Positions 9,304-20,680 of a DNA stretch of 64,000 nucleotides are shown here, piece after piece. The notes beneath the pieces were generated by a model. That model had not been told where the DNA came from, searched no databases, and saw only the letters and a list, made by a program, of their open reading frames with translations. Numbering within the stretch: position 1 is the stretch's first letter; each line of letters starts with the position of its first letter. Position numbers and translations under genes: made by a program. This DNA is from Anthracocystis setariae (Eukaryota > Basidiomycota > Ustilaginomycetes > Ustilaginales > Ustilaginaceae): NCBI GenBank assembly GCA_928724745.1, contig CAKMXJ010000012.1:186001-250000 (forward strand). The letters run 5' to 3'.

Positions 9304-10743
9304 CCTGCGGCGGACGACGAGGCGGCGGGGCGGCGGTGATGGCCGAGAGCGACCGAGAGCGAGAGGAGAGGACGAGGAGCGGCCAAGGTGAACCGAGGAA
9401 AGTCTTGGGGGCGGAGAAGGGGAGAAGTCGAGAGGTTGAATGCGCTGAATGCGCGAGGACGAGGTTGGAGGAGGGGAGGACGAGGTCAACGGGGGAAGAG
9501 AAGAGGGAACGAAAAGGGAACCGAGGAATGTCGTCTTTTAAGAGGCGAGTCGAGCCGGGCCTGCCCCCGTTTGAGAGACGCACGGACGAGGAGTGTGGCG
9601 CTCGTCGTGCGGGTGAGATCGGCGTGTTCGCTGGCACGGCTGAATGCGGCGTCTGGTGTAAACACCGCACTTGCGGGAGAAGGAAGGGAAATCGAGGAAT
9701 GTCGTCCTGTACGAGGCGAGTCGAACTAGGCCTGCCCCCGGGTTGAAAAGGCGCACGGACGAGGAATGTGGCGCCCGTCGTGCGGGTGAGATCGGCGTGT
9801 TTGCTGGCGTGGCTGAATGCGTCGTATGGGGTAACACCTCACTCGCGTCGGGGTTGGCGGTCCAGGCGAAGCAACGGATGGCGAGCAACGACGAGATGTG
9901 TCCTGCTAAGTCAAGACGGTCGAATGAGGTCGAAGTGTGTCTAGAGAACGGTGCGAGGTGTCGAGAACAAGGCACTCGAAGAGACAAAGGTGCTGGTTGT
10001 GCGTGAAGTGAAAAGGCGGTGCAGAACGATGAGAGGGCGTCCGCGGCGACTGGAGCAGACGGAACGTTGTGCGGATGGATCCCGAGACGATCCGGAAGGT
10101 GAGGATGAAGCAAAGATGGGCGTACCACTCTTGTCACCATGTCATGCCGGTGGCACAGACGAGATGAGATAATGAGCAGATGGTGGTTCCATTCCAAGAG
10201 AGAGCGAGGCGGAGTGGACAAGGTAAGCTTGTCCACTCGCGCGAGAGAATTCTAACGAGGCAAAATAGCGAATATCGCGACAGCTCTCCAGTGAAGACAG
10301 CTTTGGCAACGGTCTGCCGTGGGATGCTTTGAAAGCGTGATGAAGGAAGCTTGGAGAGAGGGAGCGGAAGAGGTCGTGTGCAAAGCGTGCGCGAGATACG
10401 AAACCCTTTTTTTTTTTATCGCCTCGCTGAACCCTGCGTTTGGGCCGCTGCAGAGTTGGCAAATACGATTGATTAGCAGCGTTGCTTAGTTACAGCTGCG
10501 CTTTCATCGCAGCCGCCACCGTCGTGATCCGTCGTCACCTTTCAGCTTTCGCACTTGTACGGACGGCCACAGCATCCCAGTCATTGTACCAACACGGAGC
10601 AACACTAGTCGAACTGGTTCCACCATACGAACGAGCGCAGAATTTCATCGCAACCTAACTTTTCTCGACGACCGACCTCACCCCATTCTCCATCCCAGGC
10701 TCGAAGCGTCACACATCGCAGCACCAAGATCAACTGAGGCAAC
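9304..10743. other. gene-free stretch right of the Copia element
   Basis: GC- and purine-rich DNA with several weak open frames on both strands and no recognisable protein. It contains the 171 bp tandem repeat at 9512-9850 and a T10 run near 10407. The last few hundred bases are probably the promoter and leader of the DUF1748 gene at 10744. Confidence 0.5.
9512..9850. repeat. two diverged tandem copies, 171-bp period
   Basis: The marker CGAGGAATGTCGTC occurs at 9522 and 9693. Long stretches after it match, for example GTGCGGGTGAGATCGGCGTG in both copies. The copies differ at scattered positions, so the duplication is not recent. No coding function is apparent. Confidence 0.8.
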
Positions 10744-11043
10744 ATGTTTGGGCGCATCTTTCATCTTCTGGTGGACGCCATGCTAGTGAGCGTGGCGCTA
10801 TCTGGCATCAAGCGCAGCACCGGACTTACGCCCGCCGTATCGCGCATGCCCAACAAGGATCTGCGCAACTTGATGCGAATCTACTTGGAGGCAGGAGAAT
10901 GGGTAAGGCCGTTCACTACGCTGGCGCTTTGACGACCCGATAACTGACCACAGCTTGCGATTGACTTGAATTTGCCTCAACAGATCATGGACTTCTCGGT
11001 CGTCATCTTGGGTCGATCGAGCTCGTTCGAGCGGGTCCGCTGA
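10744..11043 (+). CDS. DUF1748 family small protein
   Basis: Two exons, 10744-10902 and 10984-11043, encode 72 residues. The 81 bp intron runs from GTAAGG to CAACAG and joins EAGEW to IMDFSVVILGRSSSFERVR. The protein starts MFGRIFHLLVDAMLVS and contains the IKRSTGLTP block typical of the fungal DUF1748 family. Family members are about 70-80 residues; the yeast member is a small mitochondrial membrane-associated protein. A hydrophobic segment covers about residues 4-21. Without splicing the frame would end after 62 residues and lose the conserved GRSS..ER tail, which supports the intron. The molecular role is not established. Confidence 0.85.
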
Positions 11044-12192
11044 GTTATCTACTCTCCTTAGGGTTCGCACCGCCCGCAGATACCCGCAGCAGCTTTCCAC
11101 TCTGATCTGTGCCGAATGCTTTTCTACCAGCTTGATGGTCGATCTGTACTATATCTGCCGATCTCTTGGCCACAACCGATGCGCTCTTCTGCTCAGAAAG
11201 CCATCTCCACCGCTGGAGTTGACTGAGTATGCTCTATGAGGCCCTGAGGACACAAGCAAACCCTCTGTGTGCATCGTCAAAACAGCTGAGCTATGCCGCA
11301 TGTTGTTCAAGGAAAGAGCATCTGGAATCGTGGGTGCACGATGATGGGCGGCGGGAGGGTTTAGATGTTAGAGTCTAGTTTGCTTCGAGACGTTTCGGGC
11401 TGAGGCCGGCTTTGCATTTTGTCGCTGCAGCAGCAACGTGTGGGTAAACGTGGCCGAGCCAGGTCACTGCTGCTTAGGCGCAGCCCATGCACCTTGCGTG
11501 TGGCTGCTACACAGAGACGATGGTCTCCTTGCTTGCAAGCAGACTCCCTCCACTAAAGCGAACGGGTCGGAGGACCACATCTTGGGTGTGGGTGGAGACC
11601 AGCGGCAGCAAACATCTTCCGCCAACACGAGCTTATTGGCTGAGGTCGTTCGTCTACCTTGTGATGCTGACCAGACATGCACCTCAGGTATGCTTAGCGT
11701 CTTGCCGCTTCAGTCAACTTGACGCCGAAAGCTCTATGTTGCCATGCAGGGGAGGATGAGCAAAGCGCCTCAGCTCTCCACTCGACTCGATCAATTGCCC
11801 AAGTCGTACATTCTCGCAGGATCGGCACCCCCGAATTTTAGGCATTGGCTCGATGCAAGATGCAGACCCTACCTTTGCATTCCCTTTTCGCAGCCTATGG
11901 CTTCAGTGTGAATTCACGATTCAACCTATGGATCTGGTAGCAGCCCAGTATTGCACACCACATACAGCTTCTTGCGACTGATCCAGAGACCGAGGTAGCG
12001 AAGAGGTGCGAGCTTCAACTCCAGCGTCGCTTCAACTGGGAGCAGAGCGGAGATGAAAAGATTACGGTGTTTGCCAAACCGGAAAGTGGATTCGGTATCC
12101 GTGCGAATGCATCTCGAGGAAAAGCACGAGGCAAGCCAAAAGAAAAGTGGGATGAAAAGCCGAATCGAGATTTACTCTACCAAAATGCAAAC

Positions 12193-12238
12193 TGCTGCAC
12201 GGTACTGTACTGTACGGTACGGTACGGTACAGTGCAGT
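12193..12238. repeat. GTACT/GTACG pentamer block framed by CTGCAC/GTGCAG
   Basis: Several overlapping TGTAC and GGTAC units form a near-palindrome whose ends are CTGCAC and GTGCAG. Related blocks recur at about 20375-20405 and 20560-20585. Function unknown. Confidence 0.6.
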
Positions 12239-12915
12239 TTAGCAGTTGGTTCACAGCCTGAAGATCAAGACTTGGAGAAACTCAAACGTGCAGCGCTCGC
12301 AACTCCGATCAGCCAACACCCAAGCGCGCACACAAACGAACGCACACATACGAACGCGCCAGAGCACAGCTTAGCACAGCACAGTACACGGGCAAAGGGG
12401 ACAAACGAGGGATGTGGTGGTGAGTCTATCATATGCGGCAGCTGAATACGAGCCAAGCTGGGTCTGCCAACCAGGCTTGGGGGCGTTTGTCAAAGCTGTT
12501 AGGCTCTCCCATGCCTGCCTCACGCTTGCTGCAGGCTGCAAGCGACTAGCGATGCGACGTCAAGGCCACCTGTAACACGAGCTCACTCTGCGTCTCTTCT
12601 GACTGATTTTGAACGAAACATTGAAATTTACGCGTTTTTGCCTGTCTGCCTGGCTGCATTTGTTGCTTGGCTGGATCGCCGCCCACCGGCCGCCGCCAAG
12701 CGAGCTCGAGAGTGCAAACGCGGCAAACTGATCTGTCTGTCTGTCTGTCTGTCAATTTTTGTTTCAGACTTCGCTTGTCGCCTCGCCCCCAAATGTGTCG
12801 GTGCCTGCCGCTTTCTGCGCCAGCACCAGTACCAGCGGCAAGCAGCAACCTCGCACCTCGCACCGCGCACCGACGAAACCAAATTGACAATTCTAAGACC
12901 GATGCGCGGCCGCTG

Positions 12916-12917
<2 letters not shown>

Positions 12918-12951
<34 letters not shown>

Positions 12952-12960
12952 TCTCTCTTT
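12918..12960. repeat. (CT)n microsatellite
   Basis: About 40 bp of nearly pure CT dinucleotides in the leader region of the kinase gene. Confidence 0.9.
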
Positions 12961-13434
12961 GCCTCTCCCTCTCACTCTCATTCTCGCCCTTTGCTCTTCC
13001 CAAGTGCCACCCACTCGATCCTGCGCTCGCCTTTCCCCACTTGCATCCTGTAGCAACACTTATTCCGTTGGCGCACTCTGCTCCATTGGGTCGTCGTCGT
13101 GATCTTCTTCATCGTCACCTCCTCCCTCATCCTCCTCATCCTCACCCTGCTGCACAAACGCAGCGGCACCAGCATTCGCCACTCCACAGCCTCATGCATT
13201 CGTAGATTTGGTTCTCGACGAGGCACTGTCACCGAGCACTTTTGCTTAAAGAACATCACATCGATCTCGGCCGCTTAGCGAATTCCCCGCTTGCTCTGAT
13301 CATCTCAACCAAGCCGATCGAAACTATCGAAACGACTTTCTTCGCTAGTCCCGAGTGACTTGACATACTCACGTCGAACTCTGCATCGGTCTGTGGCCGG
13401 TGCCGTAGTGCCATCGCTCGTCGCATCTTCGATA

Positions 13435-15654
13435 ATGAACACCATGCAAACCACCCCCGTCCACGAGACTGGCAGCGCCTACGCCACACCCGCGACACAC
13501 TCTACTTCCAGCTTTGCCAGCGGCTCCAACACACCTTCTCAGCAAGCACGTCTGAATGGTCAAGCTCCCGGAATTGCCGAATCGCCTGCGCCACATGCCT
13601 CGCGTCCGCTTCATGCACAACAAAGCAACCTCAACGGCGCCAAGGACAAGAAGTGGAAGAACATGTTCAAGTTTGGCTCCATTGGCAGGAAAGCCAGTGG
13701 TGGCGCCGCTGGCACCTCTTCCACCGAACGTAACGGTCAAACCGACTCCGCTGGGTCGAGCGTCAAGAACGGCGATTACTTCGAGCAGAATCAGCTCTCT
13801 GGCTCGCTTGCCGGCTCTTCCAGCTTCCAGCCCATGAACGGTAGCACCGTCGTCACCGATCCCAGCTCCTTCTCCAACGACAGCTACTCTTCCGAAGATC
13901 GCAATGCCTCTGGCTCCATTGGCGATGCCATGACCGCTTCCGCCTTCGGCAAGCTGCAACCTCCAGCTGAGCTGAGCGATGCTGACTCTTCGCACCAAGG
14001 CTTTGCCTCGCGTCTCATGAGGCGTGTGTCCAGTGCACCCGACGCCAACAAGATGTTCAAGAATGGTCAGCACGCCGCGGTCAAAGCTGCCGACGCTGCG
14101 CCAACCATCAAAAATGGCTTCCTCTCTCCGGAAGGCTCCAACGGCCAGCATGCCCAATTTGGGTCCGAAGGTGGCGGTCCCGGCACCCCGGTCAACGATC
14201 TAGCAAATGCAATCTACTTCTCCAACTCTCCCGTCCGCATGGATTCCAATGCCACTTCTTTCAGCTACAAGGACTTCGAGAAGGGCAGGTCCGTCAGCGC
14301 CAAAGGATCCTCCACGCCCAAGTCCGGCCGCATCACCTTCCCTGGTACCGGACGCTCCAAAGGCTCCAATGGCAAGGACAAGAAGTCGCAACTTCCACCA
14401 CCAAGCACCTCGGCTAACTTGGCAGCTCTGGCCAACACCAACGGCGCCAATCGTGGCCCCGGCAGCTTCCGACGCACCTACTCGAGCAACAGCATCAAGG
14501 TGAAAGAAGTTGAGGTCGGCCCCAACAGCTTCAGCAAGGTCAAGATGCTCGGCAAGGGTGACGTCGGCAAAGTCTACTTGGTACGCGAAAAGAAGACCGA
14601 CAAGCTCTATGCCATGAAGGTGTTGTCGAAGAAGGAGATGATCAAGCGAAACAAGATCAAGCGAGTCATGGCTGAACAAGAGATCTTGGCCGCATCGAAC
14701 CACCCCTTCATCGTGACCCTCTACCATTCGTTCCAGTCCGAAGACTACCTGTATCTGTGCATGGAGTACTGCATGGGAGGTGAATTCTTCCGCGCTCTTC
14801 AGACGCGTCCAGGCAAGTGTTTGCCCGAGGAGGACGCCAAGTTCTACGCTGCCGAGGTCATCGCCGCATTGGAGTACCTGCATCTCATGGGTTTCATTTA
14901 CCGTGATCTCAAGCCCGAGAACATCTTGCTGCATCAAAGCGGACACGTCATGCTTTCTGATTTCGACCTTTCCGCACGTGCCACTCAGCGCGGTGGTGCT
15001 CCCGCCATGATTCGACAGGCTACGCCCAACTCTGCTCCGCTCGTCGACACCCGAAGCTGCATTGCCGATCTGCGAACCAACTCCTTCGTCGGTACCGAAG
15101 AGTACATCGCGCCCGAAGTCATCAAAGGGTGCGGACACACTTCTGCGGTCGACTGGTGGACCCTCGGCATCCTCATTTACGAGATGATCTTTGCGACCAC
15201 CCCTTTCAAGGGCAGTACCAGGAACGAGACCTTCTCCAACGTGCTGCGCAACGAGGTGCAGTTCCCCGACTCGATACCGATTTCCTCCTTTGGCAAGTCG
15301 CTGATTCGCAAACTTCTCATCAAGGACGAGCTGAAGCGTATGGGCAGCCAGAGTGGCGCCAGCGAAGTCAAACAGCACAAGTGGTTCAGCAACATCTCTT
15401 GGGGCCTGCTCAGGAACAGCACGCCGCCGATCGTGCCTGCTTACTCGAACGGGATCGATGCAGTCAACTTCCGAAACGTCAGGGAGAGTAGAAGTCTGAA
15501 TCTCGATGACCAAGGGAGCAAGGCCAAGGCCAAACCCACCGAGATCAAGGCCGTTGCTGGGCAGAAGAATGTTGGCGATGAGGAGGGCGATGCGGTCGTA
15601 GCCAACCCTTTCAGTGGATTCTCGTCCGTAACGCTGAAGCACGACGACTACTGA
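13435..15654 (+). CDS. FPK1: AGC-family Ser/Thr kinase, Fpk1/Kin82/NRC-2 type
   Basis: Encodes 739 residues in one exon. I chose the ATG at 13435 (MNTMQTTP): the frame is open further upstream but offers only a TTG. The N-terminal half (about 1-360) is a Ser/Gly/Asn-rich disordered tail. The kinase domain starts near residue 365 with GKGDVGKV; the catalytic Lys is about 395 (YAMKVL), the catalytic Asp about 491 in YRDLKPEN, and the metal-binding motif is DFD (about 509) rather than DFG. A long insert separates it from [14 protein letters not shown] plus this insert is diagnostic of the fungal Fpk1/NRC-2 group, related to plant AGC-VIII kinases. Yeast Fpk1/2 phosphorylate the lipid flippases Dnf1/2, and Neurospora NRC-2 affects development. 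The C-terminal tail carries an NPFSGFSS motif like an AGC hydrophobic motif. Function is inferred from the family. Confidence 0.92.
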   Translation: MNTMQTTPVHETGSAYATPATHSTSSFASGSNTPSQQARLNGQAPGIAESPAPHASRPLHAQQSNLNGAKDKKWKNMFKFGSIGRKASGGAAGTSSTERNGQTDSAGSSVKNGDYFEQNQLSGSLAGSSSFQPMNGSTVVTDPSSFSNDSYSSEDRNASGSIGDAMTASAFGKLQPPAELSDADSSHQGFASRLMRRVSSAPDANKMFKNGQHAAVKAADAAPTIKNGFLSPEGSNGQHAQFGSEGGGPGTPVNDLANAIYFSNSPVRMDSNATSFSYKDFEKGRSVSAKGSSTPKSGRITFPGTGRSKGSNGKDKKSQLPPPSTSANLAALANTNGANRGPGSFRRTYSSNSIKVKEVEVGPNSFSKVKMLGKGDVGKVYLVREKKTDKLYAMKVLSKKEMIKRNKIKRVMAEQEILAASNHPFIVTLYHSFQSEDYLYLCMEYCMGGEFFRALQTRPGKCLPEEDAKFYAAEVIAALEYLHLMGFIYRDLKPENILLHQSGHVMLSDFDLSARATQRGGAPAMIRQATPNSAPLVDTRSCIADLRTNSFVGTEEYIAPEVIKGCGHTSAVDWWTLGILIYEMIFATTPFKGSTRNETFSNVLRNEVQFPDSIPISSFGKSLIRKLLIKDELKRMGSQSGASEVKQHKWFSNISWGLLRNSTPPIVPAYSNGIDAVNFRNVRESRSLNLDDQGSKAKAKPTEIKAVAGQKNVGDEEGDAVVANPFSGFSSVTLKHDDY

Positions 15655-16255
15655 GCTGTCGCATTCCGAGATTCTTTCCATGGTCACTTCATTCCTGCAT
15701 CTCTCGTCCCGTCCGCATCCTCATTCGCATCGATCCACTTGTCACGACAATACGATGAAATCTTTCACGCATGCAGTCATTCCTTCCGTATTGAATTCGA
15801 TTCCATTGCCTACATGACCATCCTGATCCACGTCGTGTACTTGTCGCTTTGGATTTCGCCAATCTTGCCGTGTTGCCGCGGTGTCTCGTACCTTTCTGTG
15901 TGGTTGACCTTGGAGCGGCTATGGATTTTCAGCAGAATTTTGTGGCAACATTTTCGCCGCAATTTCAAGTGGGCGGAAATGAGGGTGTTTGCTCGCACGG
16001 GGCACTAAGAAAAGTCACAGCTGCGGTTGCCAATAATGCCACAATGCACTTGCATCATCTTGACTGCATCCGACCATGCTTGGCTCTTTTCTTTGATATA
16101 TCTTGACCTGAGTCCGCCCGACTAGCACATCCGTGTCCCGACATTCAAAGACATCCGCATCTTACCCAAAGCGCAACAGCAGCACTGTCTGTGACCATAT
16201 CACATTCCTCCACCACATCCCCCGCGCTCGATCTGAATCCCAAGCAACGTTCAGC
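15655..16255. other. intergenic region between kinase and TRS20 genes
   Basis: About 600 bp that should hold the 3' UTR of the kinase gene and the promoter of TRS20. No gene or distinct element is seen. Confidence 0.5.
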
Positions 16256-16956
16256 ATGTCATACTACCTTACATTAATAGGCACACGGGACAACCCGCTG
16301 TACGAGACCGAGATTACGCCCAAGACGGCATCGTCGTCGAATGCATCCATATCGAACACGCTATTTTCGTCGTCCTCAGCTCCCACCCCCACATCTGCGA
16401 CGTCACCAAACCCGCCCGACGTATCCACTGGCGGTAGCAGCATGTTCGGCGGTCTCCTCTCACGCATCCCCACCGCCGTCACCTCCACCACTTCACCCAC
16501 CTCGACAACACCAGCTCAGTCCGCAGCGGCTAGACGCAAGCAGCGGTACGAACTCCAACTGATCGCGCACTCAGCTTTGGACACCATCGAAGACGCCCAG
16601 ATCTCATCCGCCTATCTGTACCTCAAGTCGATAGACAGGATTCAAGAGTATACCACCAGTGCATTTCTGCTGCCAGGAGGCGTCAAGATGGTGCTGCTGC
16701 ACGAGCATCGGCATGAGGATGGGATCAAGTCGTTCTTCTTGGAGATCTGGGAGGCTTTTCTAAAGGTAACGTACACACACACACACACACACACACTCCG
16801 CACTCGCTCCTATGCTGCAACGATAGTTTTCTGACAACCCCATGATCGACACGGTATCAACAGGTCTCGATGAATCCGTTCCAGGACGCTAATGCACCAA
16901 TAGACAATCCAGCCTTCGACGCGCGCGTTCGTGCAGCAGCCAGGAAGTTCTTGTAA
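16256..16956 (+). CDS. TRS20: TRAPP complex subunit Trs20 / sedlin (TRAPPC2)
   Basis: Two exons, 16256-16765 and 16864-16956, encode 200 residues. The 98 bp intron (GTAACG...CAACAG) contains a (CA)n run. The start MSYYLTLIGTRDNPLYE matches the sedlin N-terminus. RYELQLIAHSALDTIED, YLKSIDRIQEYTTSAFLLPGG, MVLLHEHRHEDGIKSFF and, after splicing, VSMNPFQDANAPI match conserved sedlin blocks. Sedlin is a longin-fold subunit of the TRAPP tethering/Rab-GEF complexes in ER-Golgi and Golgi traffic. It is usually about 140 residues. The extra length here is a Ser/Thr/Pro-rich insertion at about residues 22-98, between the first beta strands, probably a disordered surface loop. Confidence 0.93.
16773..16796. 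repeat. (CA)n microsatellite inside the TRS20 intron
   Basis: About 24 bp of CA repeats a few bases after the 5' splice site. Confidence 0.9.
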
Positions 16957-17209
16957 TTCATACCCTCAAAACCAAGACGTCACGGTATCGTGCTCAAACT
17001 TGCGACGAGGTAAACACAAACCGTGACTTTGCTGGAGATACTTTCGTATTCAGACGAACCAAATGAAGGATGGAAAAAAACAAAGGTGACCAAGTGAACA
17101 GGTGCGCGGTGACGAAACAATGCTGTAGTGTTACATGCTAACTATACAAGGAGCTGGCTGTGAGAAGACGCAGACAGACAGGTATGAGGGTGGAGGGGGG
17201 GATGCGACT

Positions 17210-18360
17210 TTATTGGTGCACCCATTGACTGGTCATGTTGTGGACGAGGACGGGAGCGCCTGCATCGAGTTTGATACGGGGTAACTGATCCGAGCTGGAT
17301 GCGTACAGCGAGTTGGCGCCGCTACGCATCACGCTCGGTTGCTGCTGGTGCGGATGAAGGTTGAGGTGCCTTGACCTTGATTCGGAAGGGCTGAGGAAAG
17401 ATGGCGAGCGTGGGGTTGATACTGAGATGGAAGAAGCGCAAGAGGTGAGTGGCGAGACGCTCTCTTTGACATCATGTTCACTGGCACTGCTCCTCGAGCT
17501 GGACCCGGATGGCGAAGACAAAGGGTAGGGGTGGTTGTCGTACTCGGAAAGACCGAGCGCATTACCCGTAGCCACGGAAGGTTCGGACGACTTTTGATTC
17601 TTCTGAAGAGGTGCCAGACGTGGTGCCGTCTGCCAGTCGTTCGAGTCGGCAGGCGGAGCAACGCCAAGCGATTCGAGCTTGCGATGCAGCTCAGTACGCT
17701 GCTCGATGAGACGACGGATCATCTCTTCCAAGTTCTGCACCTCCCCACGGTGCTCCTCGTCTTGACGACGGAGCTGAGACAATTCATTCTCAAGCTATGT
17801 AGCAGCAACAAAAGGGCAAGTTGGAACAAAGCGTTAGCGAACTGCATCACAAGCCGAGCCAACTACGACCGATGGTGAGGGGATGACATGCTTACCTTGA
17901 AGATGTGCTCCTCCTTGCGGTCCCTCAATCTGCGCTGAGCGTTGCGGTTCTGCTCTCTACGACGAGCCTTCTGAACCAGCTTGGCAGCAGCCCGAGCTTC
18001 CTCGCTCGGATACATCTTTTGACGCGTGTGCTTCTTGATGGGGAGATGCGAGGTGTAGAGGTTGTCGAACGCGTGCATGCGCATGTGCGCATCGCTGTGC
18101 GACGCGGCGTAGGCCTCGTAGCCTCCACGCTGGGAAGACGCAGCAGCAGCAGCAGCAGCAGTAGCAGCAGCGGAAGCGCTCAAGGGATCGAACGACATCC
18201 TGGCATCAGAGTGATACGAAGGCGTGGGCAGATACGCTTGATGCTGAAAGCGGTGTGGCGAGGCAGCCTGGTGATACGACGGTAGCGACGCTGCATAGTG
18301 TGCTGGTGCGGCTCCTGCCATAGGAGCCCAAGCCATATTTGTCTGTGAAACGGCAGCCAT
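17210..18360 (-). CDS. bZIP transcription factor
   Basis: Two exons, 18360-17896 and 17794-17210, encode 349 residues. The 101 bp intron (GTAAGC...ACATAG, phase 0) falls exactly between the basic region and the zipper. The basic region (about 133-155) reads RRREQNRNAQRRLRDRKEEH, with the N-x2-A-Q-R-x2-R-x-R pattern of AP-1/Pap1-like fungal factors. The zipper follows from LENELSQLRRQ with heptad leucines (one replaced by His). The N-terminal half is Ala/Tyr/His-rich with a poly-Ala run encoded by GCx/CAG-type repeats, and the C-terminal part is Ser/Pro-rich. It should be nuclear. There is no obvious C-terminal cysteine-rich domain as in Yap1, so a redox role is not supported. I start at the first ATG in frame; upstream only TTG is available. 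Confidence 0.88.
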
Positions 18361-19004
18361 GTCGATTGATGGAACAAGTTCGTTAGCGTACGAGGGGGAG
18401 GGGTGGGGTGTCAAAGTCGAGGGGCGAGAGCTAGTCTGCAAGGGTCGTAATCTATATAGTTCTTGTTATCAACACGACGTGTTGGTAGGCTTGTTTGGAC
18501 AGGGATGAATGAGGCGTGATTAAGATTACACAGCCAAAACGCTTTCGAGCTAGGCACACACACACACGTCGCTCCTCAGGCGCCCAAGCGAACCAGAACA
18601 GAAGCGTCATCAGGTCTCGGACAAATGTCAAGCAGAGACAGAACACTTGGAGGGTGCAACCCAGAAAATAGGCAACGGTGGCGGGATGGAGCACCGAAGC
18701 TACGTCTCCTAGACGGTGGATCATGACTCGGAGAATCAACGGACGGCACGCCCGTGGCTTAACTGTGTTTCCCAATTCCCCTGCCAGCGGCGAGGGTGGG
18801 TGAAGTACGAGCGAGCTGGAACGCACCGATGGGCACTAGGAACGATCCATCAAGCCAAAACTGACAGGGCTGGTGCTCTTTACGCGACACCAACACTGTT
18901 GAAGAGTAGGGCCAGAAACTGGCACCGAAAGCCCGAAAGGGTACCGAGAGGCAATGCATGGGATTTTTGCTGGGTGCCGAAAAAAGAAAAACACCACCAA
19001 CTGG

Positions 19005-19030
19005 GGTGTGTATGTGTGTGTGTGTGTGTG
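19005..19030. repeat. (TG)n microsatellite
   Basis: About 26 bp of TG dinucleotides with one interruption. Confidence 0.85.
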
Positions 19031-20109
19031 CTGGTTCCGCGGCAAATGCGGTAATCACGAACACATGGGCGCCTTCAACGAGGGTCCTGAGCCCTTACCT
19101 TTGACGTTTGACCCTTGTTGACCAATCCCATTTGCGATGATAAAGTTGGGTGAGACTGAGCATTTCACCCATAGCCGAGTCGGAGGGGGGAACAGAGAGC
19201 CAAGCATAGGAAATCCCATTTGGAAGCAGCCGAAGCATCTCATAAAGGGTTCAGTAAGCCTCATGCGCAGCGAGATACCGAGGCAAAGCCAAGATGGACA
19301 CAGAGGATCTCAATAACCATGGCGATATGCCGACGCTTTGGCTTGCTGATCGCTGTCTTGGGTTGAGAAGCAGCAGCGATATGCGACTGTGGTCAACGTG
19401 AGGATAGGAGAGGACATATGATACGTGGGTTAGCGATGGAGGGCAATTTACAGTGCTCGCATGGGAAAGCAAATCTGGATCGTTACATTGAGCTACCGCT
19501 TCGCATACGTTGTTCAATCTCGGTCAGGTTGAGCCTAATTGACCAAAGCCCCCACCCTGACAGCTTAAGCGCTGGAAGCAAGCTGTTTTGGCTCGGTTAG
19601 GTCGAAAAACATCGGTGGTACGATGAGGCGGGCAACGGGCAGGGTCGAGGACCAGAAGCAGCTAAAGCAACCCTCGCCATTCTCTTCAAAGAGCATAGAG
19701 TGAAATTTGTGGCGTTTGCATAGCTGAAAAGCTAATTGGAGGGCGATGGATTCAAGCGGAGACGGAATCTCAGTCTTGCTGTGGTGAAGAACTGGAACTG
19801 TCGATGACAGGCGACATGCTGGACGGACGGCAATTCACGGCGGAAGAGAGAGAGAGAGGGAGCGAACAAAGGTGAGGTGCAGTGTACCGTAGCCTTGTTC
19901 GCTTGTTGTTAATTGGCAGCAGAGGCCGTTAGAACTTAGCAGACGGGTTCTCATCGAAAAAGGCCTTCATGGGACGTCGGCAGCTGAACGTGGCGATCGC
20001 GAAGCACCTGAAACATTTGCAACTGCCAAAATACAAATCCCAAAGCGACGACGATCAATATCCGGCAGTGGTCCCTGACTGTACTTACCTTAATCATCTT
20101 GTAATCCGC

Positions 20110-20680
20110 TGGTGCGATCCCTTCCTACTGCACTGTACAGTTGGCTGTTGCCCGAAATGGTTTGTCTCAATTCGTTCTTGGACCCGTGTTGATGTTGGAG
20201 TTCTATTCGACTCAAGCCACTCTGACATGTGGCGCACCACTCGTATCACAGTACTGTATCATACCCGGCTGGGCTCTAGAGGTCACGCAAAACAATCGAA
20301 CCGAGAACCCTACTGTGTTCAGCGTATCTCATCATATACATCTTTGCGCGTCCCGAGAGCCCATTCTGGCTGTACCGTACTGTACTGTATTTCTCTGTAC
20401 AGAACCGTACTCTGCAGACGAGGCAGACGTCGGGGCGTCTGGTGTTGCCGCTTGCCGCTTGTGTATGCTGGCGTTAGTGGGGTGCGTGTGGCGTTGGGCA
20501 GCGAATCGTAGCTGAGCTCGACGACGCATCAATTGCTTTTGGCTGGAGCAACTGCACAGCGCAGTGCAGTACAGTACAGTACAGAAGCGCGTTGATGCGT
20601 ATGCTGGCTAACCTCAGGCTGCCAGGAAGCGTTGGCGACACTGTGTCGTAGATTGCACTGCACAGTGCGTTTGGTGAGGT
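20110..20680. repeat. cluster of CTGTAC/GTAC and TGCACTG motifs
   Basis: Repeated words include TGTACCGTACTGTACTGTA near 20378, CTGTACAG near 20396, and CAGTACAGTACAGTACAG near 20565, with CTGCAC/GTGCAG words around them. The same vocabulary occurs at 12193-12238. The units are short, imperfect and partly palindromic. Function unknown. Confidence 0.55.

Larger units (their letters stand above)
11044..13434. other. intergenic region and kinase-gene leader
   Basis: No protein family is recognised in the open frames here. It contains a GTAC-rich near-palindromic block at about 12193-12238, a (CTGT)n run at 12733-12753 and a (CT)n run at 12918-12960. The pyrimidine-rich 12.9-13.4 kb segment looks like the promoter and 5' leader of the kinase gene. 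Confidence 0.5.

Noticed and set aside
14200..15687. 495-codon open frame antisense to the kinase gene
   Set aside because: Shadow of the kinase coding bias; low-complexity translation.
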